Shown: piece after piece, positions 34,115 through 46,137 of the stretch
Layout of the letters: each line of letters opens with the position of its first letter
Position numbering within the stretch: the first letter of the stretch is position 1
From: Ricinus communis
Taxonomy: Eukaryota; Streptophyta; Magnoliopsida; Malpighiales; Euphorbiaceae
Length of the DNA: 64,000 bases
Reading direction: 5' to 3'
Assembly: GCF_019578655.1 (NCBI RefSeq)
Contig: NC_063263.1
Span: forward strand, 620,001-684,000
Notes under the pieces: model-generated
The model's database searches: none
What the model saw: only the letters and a program-made list of their open reading frames with translations
Told to the model about the DNA's origin: nothing
Made by a program: the position numbers and the translations under genes

Positions 34115-37100
34115 ATGAAAAAGTTCTATAATATTGATTTAGGTTTTTCAAATTTCAATAAGACTTATGTCCTAAAACCTGGAAAAACTTCACAAAATGG
34201 ACTGTTTTTAATTGAAAATGATGATGTAATTAAAAAATTGACAAAATATATAAGAAAATGTAGTGAGGTGCCATATTTGTATCTATATGAACATTATAGG
34301 TTGATGTACCCCATATATTTGATGATGTAGCATTGGACCAACCTAGCTCTACTAATGAGAATATTGACTGTGTGAGTAACCATATAGCTACACAATGTAG
34401 TTATGTGCAACCAACTAGAAGTGCAAAAAGTGGGAAATCTGAAACAAATTGATCTTTTAGTGGATGGTTTATGGATTTGTTTACAGACAATGATCCACAT
34501 TTGTTTGGATCTTTGGTGATAAGGATAGTGTTGGTGAAGGAGAGGTGTTGATGTTGATGGTAGGGGACATAATTCTAGGGAATTTGGGAATGGTGAAAGG
34601 AGTGCAGATGAGGGAGGAGGGTGTTGATGTTGATAAAGGGGTACATAATTCTGGTGAGTAAGGGAATGGTGAAAGGAGGGCAGATATCAAAAGGAGTGTT
34701 GATGGTGATGGTGGAGTAAATAATTCTGGTGAGAGAGAGAATGGTGAAAGGAGTGTTGAGAGAGTTGATGTAGAGGATGTTTATGAAACAGAGGAAGAAA
34801 AAAGAGAATGAAAGTAAGAGCTCAGTAGATATAGATGTGATCAAGCAAAGTATAAAAAGAGTTAGATATGATGTGGATGACAATAATCCACAATTTATTT
34901 TAGGAATGACCTTTAATAATACTATCGAGGATAGAGATGCAATAGCTAGATATAGCATAGAAAAAGATTATGAATTAAAATTGAATCCAAATGAACCAAA
35001 GAGAATTAGAGCAAAATGCAAATCTCAGAGTTGCCTATTTGTGTTGTTTATATCCCAGGATGGTAAGCATGGGAGGTAAGTGTTAAAATCTTACAGCTTG
35101 ACCATAATTGTTATAGGACTTTCAAAAATTGGTTAGCCACTGCCAGGTTTTTACTTAAAGAGTTAAAAAATAAGATTTATAGAAATCCTACTATAACAAT
35201 TAAGGACTTAGTGGCAAATGCAGAAACTGAAATCAGACTGAATGTCTCTCATTCAAAATGTAAGAGGGTAAAAAAATAATTATAATAGAATTAGAGGGGA
35301 GTTACACAACTGAGTTTTCCTATTTGGTAGCTTTTATTGCTGCAATTAAGAAGATTAACCCTGGTTTCTAGTACTGAAAATGGTTTTTAGAAGAATTTTC
35401 ATATGCTTTGATGCATTGAAAAGGGATTGGAGGATAGGTTGTAGACCAATAATTGGATTAGATGTCTTTTTCTAGAAGGGGTTGTTAAGGGACAGGTACT
35501 GATTACTGTTGTAAAGGATGGTCAAGATCATATTTATACTATTGCATGGGTTGTCATTGACAAAGAAAATAAACTCAACTGAAACTGGTTTTTGCAATGG
35601 CTTATGAAGGATCTTGAATTAGATGGTGGCGGCAGTCTTACAATAATTTCATATATGCAAAAGGTGATTGTTTTAACTTCTTTAGTTATTATTTCATGTC
35701 TTTTAGTACATCACTTATTGAATTGTAACTTTGTACACTTGCATATAGGGGTTGTTACCTATTGTGTCAAAAGTTCTACAAGTAGAACATAAATTCTGTG
35801 CACGACATATTCACTCAAATTAGAGTAAAAAATGGCATGGATGAGAGCTGAAAAAGAAGTTTTGGATATGTGCCTGGAGAACATATGAACAAGAGTTCAA
35901 GGATAACCTCAATAGATTAGGTGCGATTAGTAAAAAGGCTGTTGATGACTTAATGGCTTATAATCCATCAAATGGGTAAGGGTATGCTTTAACTCTAGAT
36001 GTCAGTCAGATATGATAGATAATAACATTTATGAGTGTTTTAATTCAAGCATTTTAGAGGCTAGGCATAAGCCAATTATGAGTATGTTGGATGACATAAG
36101 GGTGAGTGCAATGAATAGGCTAGCAAATAATAAGGTATTAGTGGATAAATGGATTAGTGAATAGAGTCCATATATATGCAAATCTTTCAAGAGAATAGGG
36201 ATGATGCATTTGGATGTAGGGTGATTTTTAATGGTACAGTGGGGAATAAGATTAGTTAATGAGAAGACAAACATATTGTATACTTAGACAAGTACTTATG
36301 CACATGCAGAGCATGGGATCTTACTATTATCCCATGTTGCCATGCAATATGTGCACTTGTTCATGCCAAAAAAGACCCAAAGACTTCATTTCTAAATGGT
36401 ATCACAAATCCATTTATATTTATGCCTATGAACATCCTATGCAGCTAATGCCTAGAAAAGAATTTATGGGCTGTGAAGTATTTGAGAGAATTGAGCCCCC
36501 ACCAATTCTTAAGATGCTTGGGAGGCCTAAGAAGAAAAGGATTAGAGGGAAAGGTGAACTAAGGACATCTAAGGCTTCAGAGAAGCTATACAAAGTAGGC
36601 AGCAAGATGACTTGTACAATTTATCATCATGAAGGTCACAATTGAGCAAGTAGTATGGACAAAACAGACCATGTGAATTCCAAATCTAATTTTTTTGTTA
36701 TATTAAATAAGATGTTACTACTGTGTGACCATAATTGTTTTATATGATTAAGGGACCAAATATGAGTATGAGAAGCTCACAATAAATAGAAAAATGTTCT
36801 CAAGGTAAAGAAGAAAAATGCTATAAAAAGGCTAGAACAACTAGAGGATATGGTCTCCACATTGATGAAGATACAAGAAATATGACATTGAATATGCATA
36901 TGTTTTAAATAAAGAAATATGTTTAAATTGTTCATTTAATATGTGTATTGATTAGTTGGAACTGTTTTGTGCAGCCTAGAATGGATACAAAAAGAATCAT
37001 TACACAAGCTCATCCAAATAAAAGTCAGAGTATTCATGCAAACACAGAACATGTGGTCAGATATTCCATACCTAATGAGAAGGAGTTGAGACATGCTATG

Positions 37101-37327
37101 TAAGTAGACAAGCCTTCAAGTAGCATAGGTTCAAGGAAGATTTTTTTTTTTTTTGAGATGGGACTGATGTTAGAATGCCTAAAGACCTACCGTTTAAGGC
37201 ATTAGGCTTGCAATGGCAAGGTGCACCCTGCTTAACCACAAGACAACTTCAAGAGGAAAGGGAGCAAATGATTGGCAGACTTCAAATCAAAAATAAGAAT
37301 AGGAGAGAAAAACAGCATACTACATAG
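34115..37327 (+). pseudogene. MULE transposase, decayed
   Basis: The parts can be followed across frames. The N-terminal segment (34115-34330) is followed by a repeat-rich acidic linker (34540-34800). A MuDR-type DNA-binding domain follows (about 34885-35075, FILGMTFNN ... RIRAKCKSQSCLFVLFIS). The MULE transposase catalytic region is at about 35455-35660, with GLD near 35455, GQVLITVVKDGQDHIYTIAW and NWFLQWLMKDLELDGG. A SWIM-type zinc finger lies at about 36285-36355 (CTCRAWDLTIIPCCHA), then GRPKKKRIRGKGE (36515-36560). A last exon-like piece (about 36973-37327) has LPFKALGLQWQGAPCLTTRQLQEE. Stops within the catalytic region (for example in the GLDVFF line and before NWFLQ) show that it is inactive. 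In an intact element it would bind the inverted repeats and cut DNA. Confidence 0.8.
34569..34795 (+). repeat. Three-copy tandem repeat of about 75 bp inside the MULE coding region
   Basis: ataattct starts copies at 34569, 34645 and 34720, each followed by ggaatggtgaaaggag-type sequence. The unit is close to 25 codons and translates to variants of HNSGE-GNGER, so it looks like an in-frame protein repeat. Confidence 0.75.
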
Positions 37328-38353
37328 ACCATTTTATAGCTCTAATACATGTTTAAACTTCTTTTGGAAAGGAACTAGTTCCATAAGGAACTTGAATGTT
37401 GTATTTTGTTCTCTCACTCAAGTTCCTCGAGAACTACATGCCTGAATGCTATCATTACCATTTCTTTTGTAGTTTTTGCCAGGACATGTTAATTCTTCTT
37501 TTTTTGCTAAAGATCTATAACTTTGTGGTTCTTTTGTAATTGGGTTTGTTAACTCATCCACCTTTTTAACAATGCAATTTGGAAGCTTTAATCCATTCTT
37601 TTTTGTTCATTTGTACCTTATGTTCATTTTAAATTTATAGATTCTTCATTTATACCACCTAATTATATAATTTTCCATCAAATTTCTAATAATAAAAGAA
37701 ACAACTTAGTTCATAGAAAATAATATTGCACTATTCTCAAATATTGCATGTATATGATATCAAAGTCCCCCATACATTACAACCAACAACCTACAACTAT
37801 TTTCCTTTACAAGAACACTGAAAACAAGATAAACACCCATGACAATACAAATGCAGCATATGCTCCAAGCAATTTCTCCTAGTTTTCTTACATTCCACAT
37901 GTTTCATCAATTTCAGCTACCTCAATTCGTTACCTAACTCCTCAATTCCATATGAGATATCACCTTTTAATAGTTCATTTTTATACTTTAGAATTGTTTG
38001 CTTTTTCATCTTCAATTGATTTATGACTTCTTTAGCTCTGCTACACATCTTAGTATCATACCATGTGAAATGATCACATCACTTTTTCTATACATTTTCT
38101 CTAGGTGGCTACAAACACATTTAAACATCTATATCAACTTTTAGCCAAAACAATTTTATACATAAAACAAATTCAAATCCAAGGATTACAAAATATACAT
38201 TGTAATTATGACATTCATAAAACCTTCTGCTAAGATTGATTTTCATCCATGAAGTTCACAACACTTCTCTATCCCCAAACATAATTTTATGGCCCTTCTT
38301 CGAATTCTAACACTCTTCTTTTTCATGCTCTTCCTGTCCTAAATGTCTATAAT
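37328..38353. other. MULE 3' non-coding region left of the nested Tat element
   Basis: AT-rich sequence without a recognised gene. It is continuous with 46138-46540 once the Tat element is removed. Confidence 0.5.
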
Positions 38354-38788
38354 TGATAACTTAGTCAGGAGTGAGCTATCAACAAGATCTCTAAAGGCTG
38401 ACCCAATTTTCGAAGTACCTGCAAGGATGTCTAGAAAATGTCGAATGGGATTGTCCGGCCACTTACTCTAATGATTAAGTTAGTAATTTGTGAAAAATGG
38501 TGGCTTAAGTATAATAAATGTGTGAAGTAGCATGCCCATGTAATCATTGTATTTCCTTATATAGACATTGAAGGTCTTTTTGTCCTACTAGGAGATGAAC
38601 TCCGTAGTTGTAGGTCGTTCTAATTGTAATAGGACTCTTCTTCTTAGCTATTACCAGAGTCCTAGCTCTGGTCGGATTCTTCAAATAGAGTCCCAACGGT
38701 TTCTAAGACTATGCTATAATGGAATGTAGACTTGGTCAACCTTGTCTTTCTTGGGCATGACAAGTTGGCTTATAATGCTCTGTCATCA
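38354..38788 (-). repeat. 3' LTR of the Tat element (left)
   Basis: 435 bp, starting tgataacttagtcagg and ending gctctgtcatca in plus orientation. A TATA box (tatataagg on the minus strand, 38556-38564) lies in the U3/R area. Diverged moderately from the right LTR, so the insertion is not recent. Confidence 0.85.
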
Positions 38789-38806
38789 TTAGTCCCTCCC
38801 TTTTGC
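38789..38806 (-). promoter_or_regulatory. Polypurine tract of the Tat element
   Basis: ttagtccctcccttttgc on the plus strand reads aaaagggagggactaa on the minus strand, directly before the 3' LTR. Confidence 0.7.
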
Positions 38807-39269
38807 TTGAGTGTATTTATGCGTGGTATTTATCTCTTTACTCGTACTAGGTAATACTGTTCAAATTTGAAACATCTATGACGTCTGACATATCCACTAA
38901 CGCTTCGTGTGTCGTGTCCTTCATTATGATAACCATTTATCATTTATGCCTTGTCGAAAGACGATTTCTTCCTTGCATTCTAGAACGTTCTTTAGTGATT
39001 CTGAGGGTTATTTTTGGCATGTTGTATTGCTATAAATTTGGCACTTTTCCCTTCTTAAACATTTTATGCCATTTTCAAATCTCTTATAGTAGTGTTTTAT
39101 GCTTTTCGTACGTCATCTTCTCCAATGTATTTTGGACCTTAGAATTGCTCTTACTTCACAAGTTCAAGTTTCTCAATAGTAAGTGCACCTATTCTCTTTT
39201 GGTTCTCTTTTTTTATCGTTTCTTTATATTTATTCCTTCTTTTGTTTGGTTTTTGCCTTTCATTTTCTA

Positions 39270-41192
39270 ATGGAGTCATCCCCACGTCCCTTTGAAAACT
39301 TAGGTCATGTGTCTACTAATAGAGACAAGTTTATCCAAACTCGTGTCTAGAACCTTCCTCATAATTCTCCTTCTAGACATCAACCCATTTCTCAACAAGA
39401 AGAATGGGAGGGTCTTGAATCGTCCTTCGAAGATGGTAAGAACGACCACCATCTACATCCCTCTAAAATAACCTTGACCTGACTTGGATTTATCCAAGAT
39501 CGGTACAAAATCCCGACCTCAGATACTTCTAAAGAGGTCCTAAGGACATTTTAAGTAACAATGTCCTTGAGGCTAGGCACATGTCCTATATGAAAAACAT
39601 CTCAAGGCTGGACTTAGACTTCCCTTAGATCCATTCATTAGATGAATAATTCTTGACACGAATGTGTCTATAACTTAGCTTCATCCAGATTCAAGTCATT
39701 TACTCGTTGCTTTTAAGCAACTCTATAAAAATTCTAGTATAGTTCCGACTTCTCATTTTTTCTTTAGCTTTTACTTAGTCACTCGGGCTTTTAAATATTT
39801 TTTCATCTATTTAAGAGCACGAGTTGGTTCTAGACTCTTAGATGGACTTGTGTCTTCCATTCATAATTGGCATGACCTCTTTTTTCTTGGTTGCCCATAA
39901 AATCGATTTTACCAATCTCCCGAGAAAATGGCATGTTCCTCCTCTCAAAAACCCCATAAAGCTTACCTTAAAAATCAGCCTTATAAATAGGTGATCTTTA
40001 ACGAACATAGGAAGAAAGGGGCTGCCTTATTTGTGACAAAGAAAAGAAAAGCGTAGAACTAGGAGTACCAAGTAAGCATATGCTTCTAACATTTTTCTTT
40101 GTAATAATTAATCTGAAACAATTGAAGAACATTAAATTTAACAAAGGCAAGAGACATGTCCGCTCTTCTTCAGCTCTTCCACCTGCTTTTGTGCAGAACG
40201 AAGTTTCTGAGGATAATACGGCTTCTACCAATCCGACCTTAGGACTTCCTTCTAATACTAGAGACCAATCTTTAGTAGTGCGCTCACCTCCTTCCTCTTG
40301 AACTCTTTTGAAGCGTCCTTGGTTTATAGATGAGGATGATTGCATGGAGGTGGACACTCCTACTTTGGGTCATTGTCCTAATTCTCGGCCATATTTGGAG
40401 AAGAAGTATAGGACATGACTGACTATTCAAATGCCTCAATCGGCTTAAAAGCTAGCCAACCTACTTTCCTTTAAGGCTGATATTTGGGAGCTTGATCATA
40501 TTCATCCTTTCGAGTTTCACGCTCTGAAGATGTCCCTCATCCTTTAGGTTTTATTATTCTTTTTAACTATTATGTGGTCGAATTATTTTTTATAAGCTAT
40601 GACACTTGGCAATGCTCGTAAGCATTATGAGAGGTAGTTGAGCAAGCAGGCTTCCCATGATCACGTGAAGGCTGAGAATGCCAAGCATATCCTCCATAAA
40701 CAAGCTAAAGACTTTGCTACTAAGAAGCAAAAATGGTAGGGTGAGCTCTAAGTTGCTAATGCTCAAGCTGAAAGCACTACCACTCAGCTCAGCTCTATTG
40801 TAGCGAAGAAAAAGAATGTTGATCTTCATGTCGCTGATTTAGAGCTAGAATGCGCTTCTATTACCACAAGACTTACTGATTAAACCTTGGTTAGTGAGAA
40901 GTTGGAGGCTGAGAAAGAGGGCTTTTACTCAGAAATGTCCTTTCTCCTTTCTAGCTACGAGGAGGTCTTTAAGGAAGCTATTAAAACTAAGTTTCCTGAT
41001 GCTAATTTAGCCTTTTTGGAGGAGTTGGATATTGAATAAATCGGCAACATGGCCCAAGGAAGAACTGTTAAGGAAGTTGAAAATGCTGAGTGAGGTAGAA
41101 CCAAGGTTGCCAATGTAATTCCTCCTTCAGAAGATGATCTTATTGTAGAGGACAACCTCAATGAAGCTTGGGATAGAGTTAATGAGTCCTGA
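39270..41192 (+). pseudogene. Additional ORF of the Tat element, antisense to gag-pol
   Basis: On the plus strand, opposite to gag-pol, the region from ATG 39270 to TGA 41190 reads as a decayed long protein. It has a polar Ser/Glu N-terminus, then a middle part resembling the putative gypsy-type transposon domain (Pfam PF04195), with lines like PLDPFI, AQLHPDS and SPEKMA. The C-terminal half has coiled-coil-like, Lys/Glu/Ala-rich sequence (40600-40930) and an acidic end (PPSEDDLIVEDNLNEAWD). Several stops are present. Extra ORFs in either orientation between integrase and 3' LTR are known in Tat elements; their function is not known. Confidence 0.6.
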
Positions 41193-41458
41193 GCTTCACT
41201 GGTCTGTAATATTTTATATTTTAATGAAGTTTTCCTTTTTCCTTATTCTGAATTAACCTTTTCTCTTTTTCATAGTATTTTGGTAAGTTTACTAGTCGGT
41301 AACTTTAAGAATAGAACAAGCTTCCATAAATAAATAAGAACTCAATATTTTAAAATATATCAAGTTTTCATACCTAAATTAGAACTTTTTAACAAGTATA
41401 GGAACTCGATCTTTTCGTTGATCTTTCTACTTCTGTTGATCCAGCTTTGAACCTTGGG

Positions 41459-41720
41459 GTGAGCTTGGTACGCCTGCAATGATGTCTTTATGAGTTTGCA
41501 CTTAATGAGGTGTTTAGATGCTCTATGGTGAGCTTGGTATGCCTAGGATGCCATCTTTGTTAGTATGCACTAGTAATGTGCTGAATGCTCTAACATGAGC
41601 TCGGTGTGCCTAAGGTGGCATCTTTGTTAGATTAACACTAATGATATGCTAAATGCTCTAAGATAGGCTCGGTGTGCCTAAAGTGGCATCTTTGTAAAAT
41701 TGCACTGATGATGTGCTCAA
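41459..41720. repeat. Tandem repeat, four copies of about 68 bp, in the Tat element
   Basis: Copies start near 41459, 41528, 41596 and 41664 with gtgagcttggtacgcct, gtgagcttggtatgcct, tgagctcggtgtgcct and taggctcggtgtgcct. They lie between the integrase end and the antisense ORF. Confidence 0.8.
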
Positions 41721-41849
41721 TAAAAAATTGACTTTATTTATTAAGCAAAAATAATGAGAAAATAATAATAAAAATTTTACACCTCGAAATGCCTCGAACT
41801 AGGCTCTTCCTCAAGTGTTTATTGATAATACTTCTTGAGTACTTGGATA

Positions 41850-42850
41850 TTCCATTATCGTGAGAGCTCTCTTCTTATTATATCAACTATTACATATGCT
41901 CCTCCTTTAAGTAGTTTAACTAATTTATAAGGGCCTTCCCAGTTAGGTTGCAGCTTGCCAACACCAACTCCCCCTTTGCCAACGTCGGCTCTTCTCATTA
42001 TTAATTCTCCTTTCGAAAATGATTTAGGTTGGACTTTCTGATCATAGTATTTAGCCATTTTATGCTTATAAGCCTCGTTTCTTATGTTGGCATCTGCTCT
42101 TCGTTCTTTCAGCATTTCTAGACATAGCCTTATATGTTCCTCATTTTCCTTTTTATCAAAGCATTAGATCCTCAAGGTCGGCATTCCAATGACTAGTATT
42201 ACAACTTTTGCTCTATATGCTAGTTTAAAGGGCGTCTCGCCAGTTGCCGTCTAGGTGTGGTCTTGTACGACTAGAGAACACTTTGAAGTTCATTAACCCA
42301 TCTACCTTTCCTTTCATCTAGTCTTCTTTTCGCTCCTTGAAGGATTATTTAGTTTGTGACCTTCGTTAGCCCATTGGACTATGGATGAGCAACAGAGGTA
42401 AGCCTTGAGTTATTTTCATGCAAGTGCAAAACCCTTTGAGCTCCTTATTATCAAACTGCTTTCCATTGTCAGTCACGACAGTGTATCGAATACTATATCT
42501 ACACATGAATTCTCTCAAGAAGAAGTCGGTTGTTTTCTTTTCTGTAATGGTCAACGTAGCTTCTGCCTTAACCCACTTTGTGAATTGGTCTATGGCTGCA
42601 AGTAGAAACTTCTTCTAACCTACTACAATTGGAAAGGACCTGAGGATATCCATGTCCTAAGCTGCAAAGGGCTAATGACTAGTGATTGGGCATTGTAGTA
42701 TGCTAGGCAAATAAGATACATTATGGTGCTCTTGACACTTAGCACGGGTCTGTACTAGCTTCTTTGCATCCTTGTGCATGGTCGGCCAAAAATAACCTTG
42801 GAGAATGGTTTTTTTGGCTATAGTGTTGGCTGCATTATGAGCCCCACAGA
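41850..42850 (-). pseudogene. Tat integrase remnant
   Basis: On the minus strand: remains of the zinc finger and core start (about 42850-42560), TITEKKTTDFFLREF and VVTDNGKQFDNKEL (42554-42420; the D of TDNG is a catalytic-core Asp), and a C-terminal part (42115-41858) with KMAKYYDQKV and GKLQPNWEGPYKLVKLLKGGAY. Stops and shifts separate these pieces. Confidence 0.8.
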
Positions 42851-43329
42851 TCCTTCATGGATTTCTTTAAGGATGTAGTCCTCTCTTTCTTTCGGATTAC
42901 ATCTAGACCAAGGATGTGATATTGATTTTCTGTACAATGTACCATTTTAGAAAGGATACATGGTCGAGGTTTTTACTATCTTAGGTGCAACATTCTTATC
43001 TTCAAGTAATCTTTCTTCTTCAATATACTAAATTATCTCTTTCATCCAAGGTTCATAATATTTAATAAATAATACCTCTTCTTTTGCTATACTAGGCTTC
43101 TCAAGTATGTAAAACTGCACATCATTGCTCGGTTCTCCTTGTGAGGCAAGTTTAGCTAAGAAATTTGCTCTTTGTTCTTATCTCGCGGGACCTGGTTAAT
43201 GCTTCATTGACCTCCTCTTTCTTTAATTCTTTGTAATATAGCTTTTGCCCAACTTATACATTTGATTATATTAGGGTCTTTAACTTCAAAGATCCCCATT
43301 ATCTGATTGACCACTAGCTGTGAGTCCTT

Positions 43330-44000
43330 AATTATGCTTAGATGCTCAGCTCGCACTGTCAATGCCATCTTTAAACATGTAAGTAATGCTTTATACTCGG
43401 CAACATTATTAAAGGCTTTAAAGTTAATTTTTTACCAAGCTTTTGAACTAAATATTGTTTGGTCCTTCTAGTAGTATGCCTGCTCCTACTCCATTAATAC
43501 TAGACGCTCTATCGACATGCAACATCCATTTAACAAGAGCTTAATGTATTTTCAGGCATGCTCATCATTGACACAAAATCAAATAATATTTGTACTTTCA
43601 TAGCTTTCCTCGGCTCATACTAAAAATTACAAGCTCCTACCTGAACCGACCAATGGATGAGTCGTCTAGATGTCTCTAGCCTTTGTAATGCCTTTTCTTA
43701 GTGGCTAATTTGTTTTGACTATTACCGTGTGCACTTGGAAATACTTCTAAGCTTAGTAATAGTGGTGATGATAGCCAATGCCAACTTCTCTATCATAGGG
43801 TACCAAGTTTCTACTCCCTTTAAGACCTTGTGTAATAGATAGGCTTTTGCTCGCCATCTTCCTCCTTGACCAACATAGAGGTGACGGTGTCCTTGGTTGC
43901 TGCAAGATATAAATATAGTTTTCCCCACTCAAAGGTTTATTGAGTAAGGGTGAGCTTAGGAACCTCTTCATCTCCTTGAAAGCTCTTTAACACTCCTTAG
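43330..44000 (-). pseudogene. Tat RNase H region remnant
   Basis: Minus-strand remnants of the tether and RNase H are visible: PLLNKPLSGENYI and YLLHKVLKGVETWYPMIEKL (about 43940-43780), then a second RNase H-like domain start (VGAGILLEGPN, about 43490). A second, acquired RNase H is typical of Tat elements. Frameshifts are frequent. Confidence 0.65.
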
Positions 44001-44039
44001 TCCACTCGAAATTATTAACATTCTTCAAAGTCTTGAAGA

Positions 44040-44460
44040 ATGGTAGACATCTTCTGGTGGAGTATACTAACTAAGGGCTATTATTCGGCTATTTAACTTT
44101 TGCACTTTATTGATACTGGTCGGTGGTCTTATATCCATGATTGCTTTGATTTTCTCAAGAGCCTCTATCCCTCTCTGTGAGATCATGAACCTTAAGAAGT
44201 TCTCAGCTTTGACACCAAAGACACATTTTTCCAGCTTTAGCTTAAGCTGGTACTTTTCCAAGATGTTGAATGCCTCTTTTAGATCTCTAGCAGGATCTTT
44301 AGCGCTACCTGACTTGACGATCATATCATCCATATATACCTCCATAATTTTACCGATTTGATCTTTAAATATAGTGTTACCAATCTTTAGTATGTTGCTC
44401 CAACGTTCTTTAGACAAAAAGGCATCATTGTGTTCATCTAACCATAAGCTCAGCATACGA
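44040..44460 (-). pseudogene. Tat reverse transcriptase, C-terminal part
   Basis: On the minus strand: NTIFKDQIGKIMEVYMDDMIVKS (in parts), with YMDD at about 44326-44337, then YQLKLKLEKCVFGVKAENFL and MISQRGIEALEKIKAIMDI. The fingers and first palm motif are absent. The sequence jumps from gag to this part within about 40 bp, which marks an internal deletion including the protease. Confidence 0.8.
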
Positions 44461-44489
44461 TTTTGGCGGGTCGATAGTTAGTGAATCTT

Positions 44490-45644
44490 TGAACTTATTT
44501 TATGCAGGTATTATCAGTCATTGCATCTATGGCTGTGTTCTGGTTAAGTTTCTCTACCTGAACAGCCTCCTTGTTGAATCTTTCAACAAAGTCTTTCAAG
44601 CTCTCATCTTGCCTCTGAATACACTTCTTTAGATCGTTGGATCTCTTTTTTAGAGGTATGCTGGTGATGATTTGACTTTGAATAATTCTACGAGCATAAC
44701 ATGGTTGTATATCGAGCCATCTGGTAAGCTCTGATACCACTTTTGAGCACTTTTCTTTAGGATTGTCAAAGAAATCCTACACCTAATTGGATTTGATACA
44801 TTATGCAATCTTATTTTGATGTTAAAATTAACATGGCCTAATGGATCTCCCAAACAATCATAGGAGTCCAAAGGCGTCAATCTCAGCTTCTCGGAAAAGT
44901 GTTATGCCAGGATACTCGGGCATAGGGGATTATCCTTAGAGAGGACTTAATCTCTCATTATTCTCTTATTAATAATCTCTTCAATTAATGTAGATCATGA
45001 GTTTAGGAACCGAATCTCTCCTTCTCAATATCTCTAACTCGGTTATTCCTTTTTCAAAACTAATTATCTTTCATCCGAGTATTTGTTATTCTCGAAATTT
45101 GGATGGTCGGTAGCAGACCAATATTAATGGTATGCTCGATTGTCCCTAGAGGTCGGCTGGTGCTAGTCGGTATAGCTTACCTCATGAATGTCTAGGCTAA
45201 AACACTCTCATAATATTTTTTTATCTCCTCTACATCCCGATTATACATACCAACAACGCCCTCTAGTGTTGGCGGTTAAAGACTTTGAGGAAGACTAGGT
45301 GGTGGAGATCGGATTTGAGGTGTGATGGGTGATGGAAAGAATAGTGGCTGAAACATAAGTGCTGAAGGTCTCTGCCCTATCTCCATCCGCTGTGCAGTCG
45401 AGATATCCTCCCAGGTTGGTGGGCCTCTCTAGATATAATTTCTATTAAAGATCTGCTCAGACATGGGGTAATGATAAAAAAGATTCCTTCTCCAAGGCTG
45501 AGAAGGTGGTATGGTCAGTCTAAGAGGACCTAGGACTTGCTGATTGACCTGCAGCAGAATTGAGGTTCCGACAACTATATTACTAGCTCCAACTCCAGTC
45601 CTTGGTGGGAGAACATCCCTACTTTGATTCTAACTAGATGCCAT
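44490..45644 (-). pseudogene. Tat gag remnant
   Basis: On the minus strand from ATG 45644: a Pro/Gln-rich N-terminus (VLPPRTGVGAS...), then the retrotransposon gag core LDSYDCLGDPLGHVNF (about 44875), ILKKSAQKWYQSLPDGSI (about 44755-44705) and RQDESLKDFVERFNKEAVQV (about 44610-44555). Stops interrupt it, including one at the fifth codon. It ends near 44495 at the deletion joint. Confidence 0.75.
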
Positions 45645-45687
45645 TTAGCTTGATGAGATAGGAAAATAAAGCTTTTCACACAATGAT

Positions 45688-45706
45688 TCCCACAGGCGGC
45701 GCCGAT
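45688..45706 (-). promoter_or_regulatory. Primer-binding site of the Tat element
   Basis: Next to the 5' LTR the minus strand reads atcggcgccgcctgtggga, resembling the TGGCGCCG-type primer sites common in Tat and Athila elements. The exact tRNA cannot be assigned because of mismatches. Confidence 0.55.
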
Positions 45707-46137
45707 TGATAACTCGGTCAATGTGTGAGCTATCAATAAGATAAGGCTTACCCAATCTCCGGAGTAGCTGCAAGGATGGTTAGAAAGCGTCGGACGAGGT
45801 TCTCCGACCACTTACTCTGATGATTAAGTCAGTAATTTGTGAAAGATGGCTTAAAAATAATGAATGTGTTATATATAATTGTTGTACCATGGTTCCTTAT
45901 ATAGACATGGAAGGACTCCTCGTCCAACTATGAGAGGAACTCCGTAGTTGCAGGTCGTCCTAATTGTAATAGGACTATTCTTCTTAGTTGTCACTAAAGT
46001 CCTAGCTTGGGTCGGATTCTTCAAATAGAGTCCGATCATAACACGGTTTCTAAGACTTTAAGTTGTAGTGCAATATAGACTTGTTAAATCCCGTCTTTCA
46101 TGGATATGACATATTGGCTTATAATGCTTTGTCATCA
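45707..46137 (-). repeat. 5' LTR of the Tat element (right)
   Basis: 431 bp, pair of 38354-38788. TATA-like tatataagg on the minus strand near 45895-45903. Confidence 0.85.

Larger units (their letters stand above)
38354..46137 (-). mobile_element. Tat-lineage Ty3/gypsy retrotransposon, nested in the MULE
   Basis: Direct LTRs at 38354-38788 and 45707-46137 flank a minus-strand element: gag, partial RT, RNase H, integrase, then an extra region with an antisense ORF and a tandem repeat. Flanking bases ATAAT (38349-38353) and ATGAT (46138-46142) agree at 4 of 5 positions and may be the target duplication. Protease and the first part of RT are missing, and many stops are present. It is a dead copy. 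Confidence 0.85.

Noticed and set aside
34481..34958. Minus-strand open frames over the MULE linker
   Set aside because: They are antisense to the in-frame tandem repeat and the DNA-binding domain of the transposase.
38878..39270. A separate plus-strand gene in the Tat element before the antisense ORF
   Set aside because: Phe/Leu-rich open frame in T-rich DNA with no similarity; probably leader or degraded sequence.
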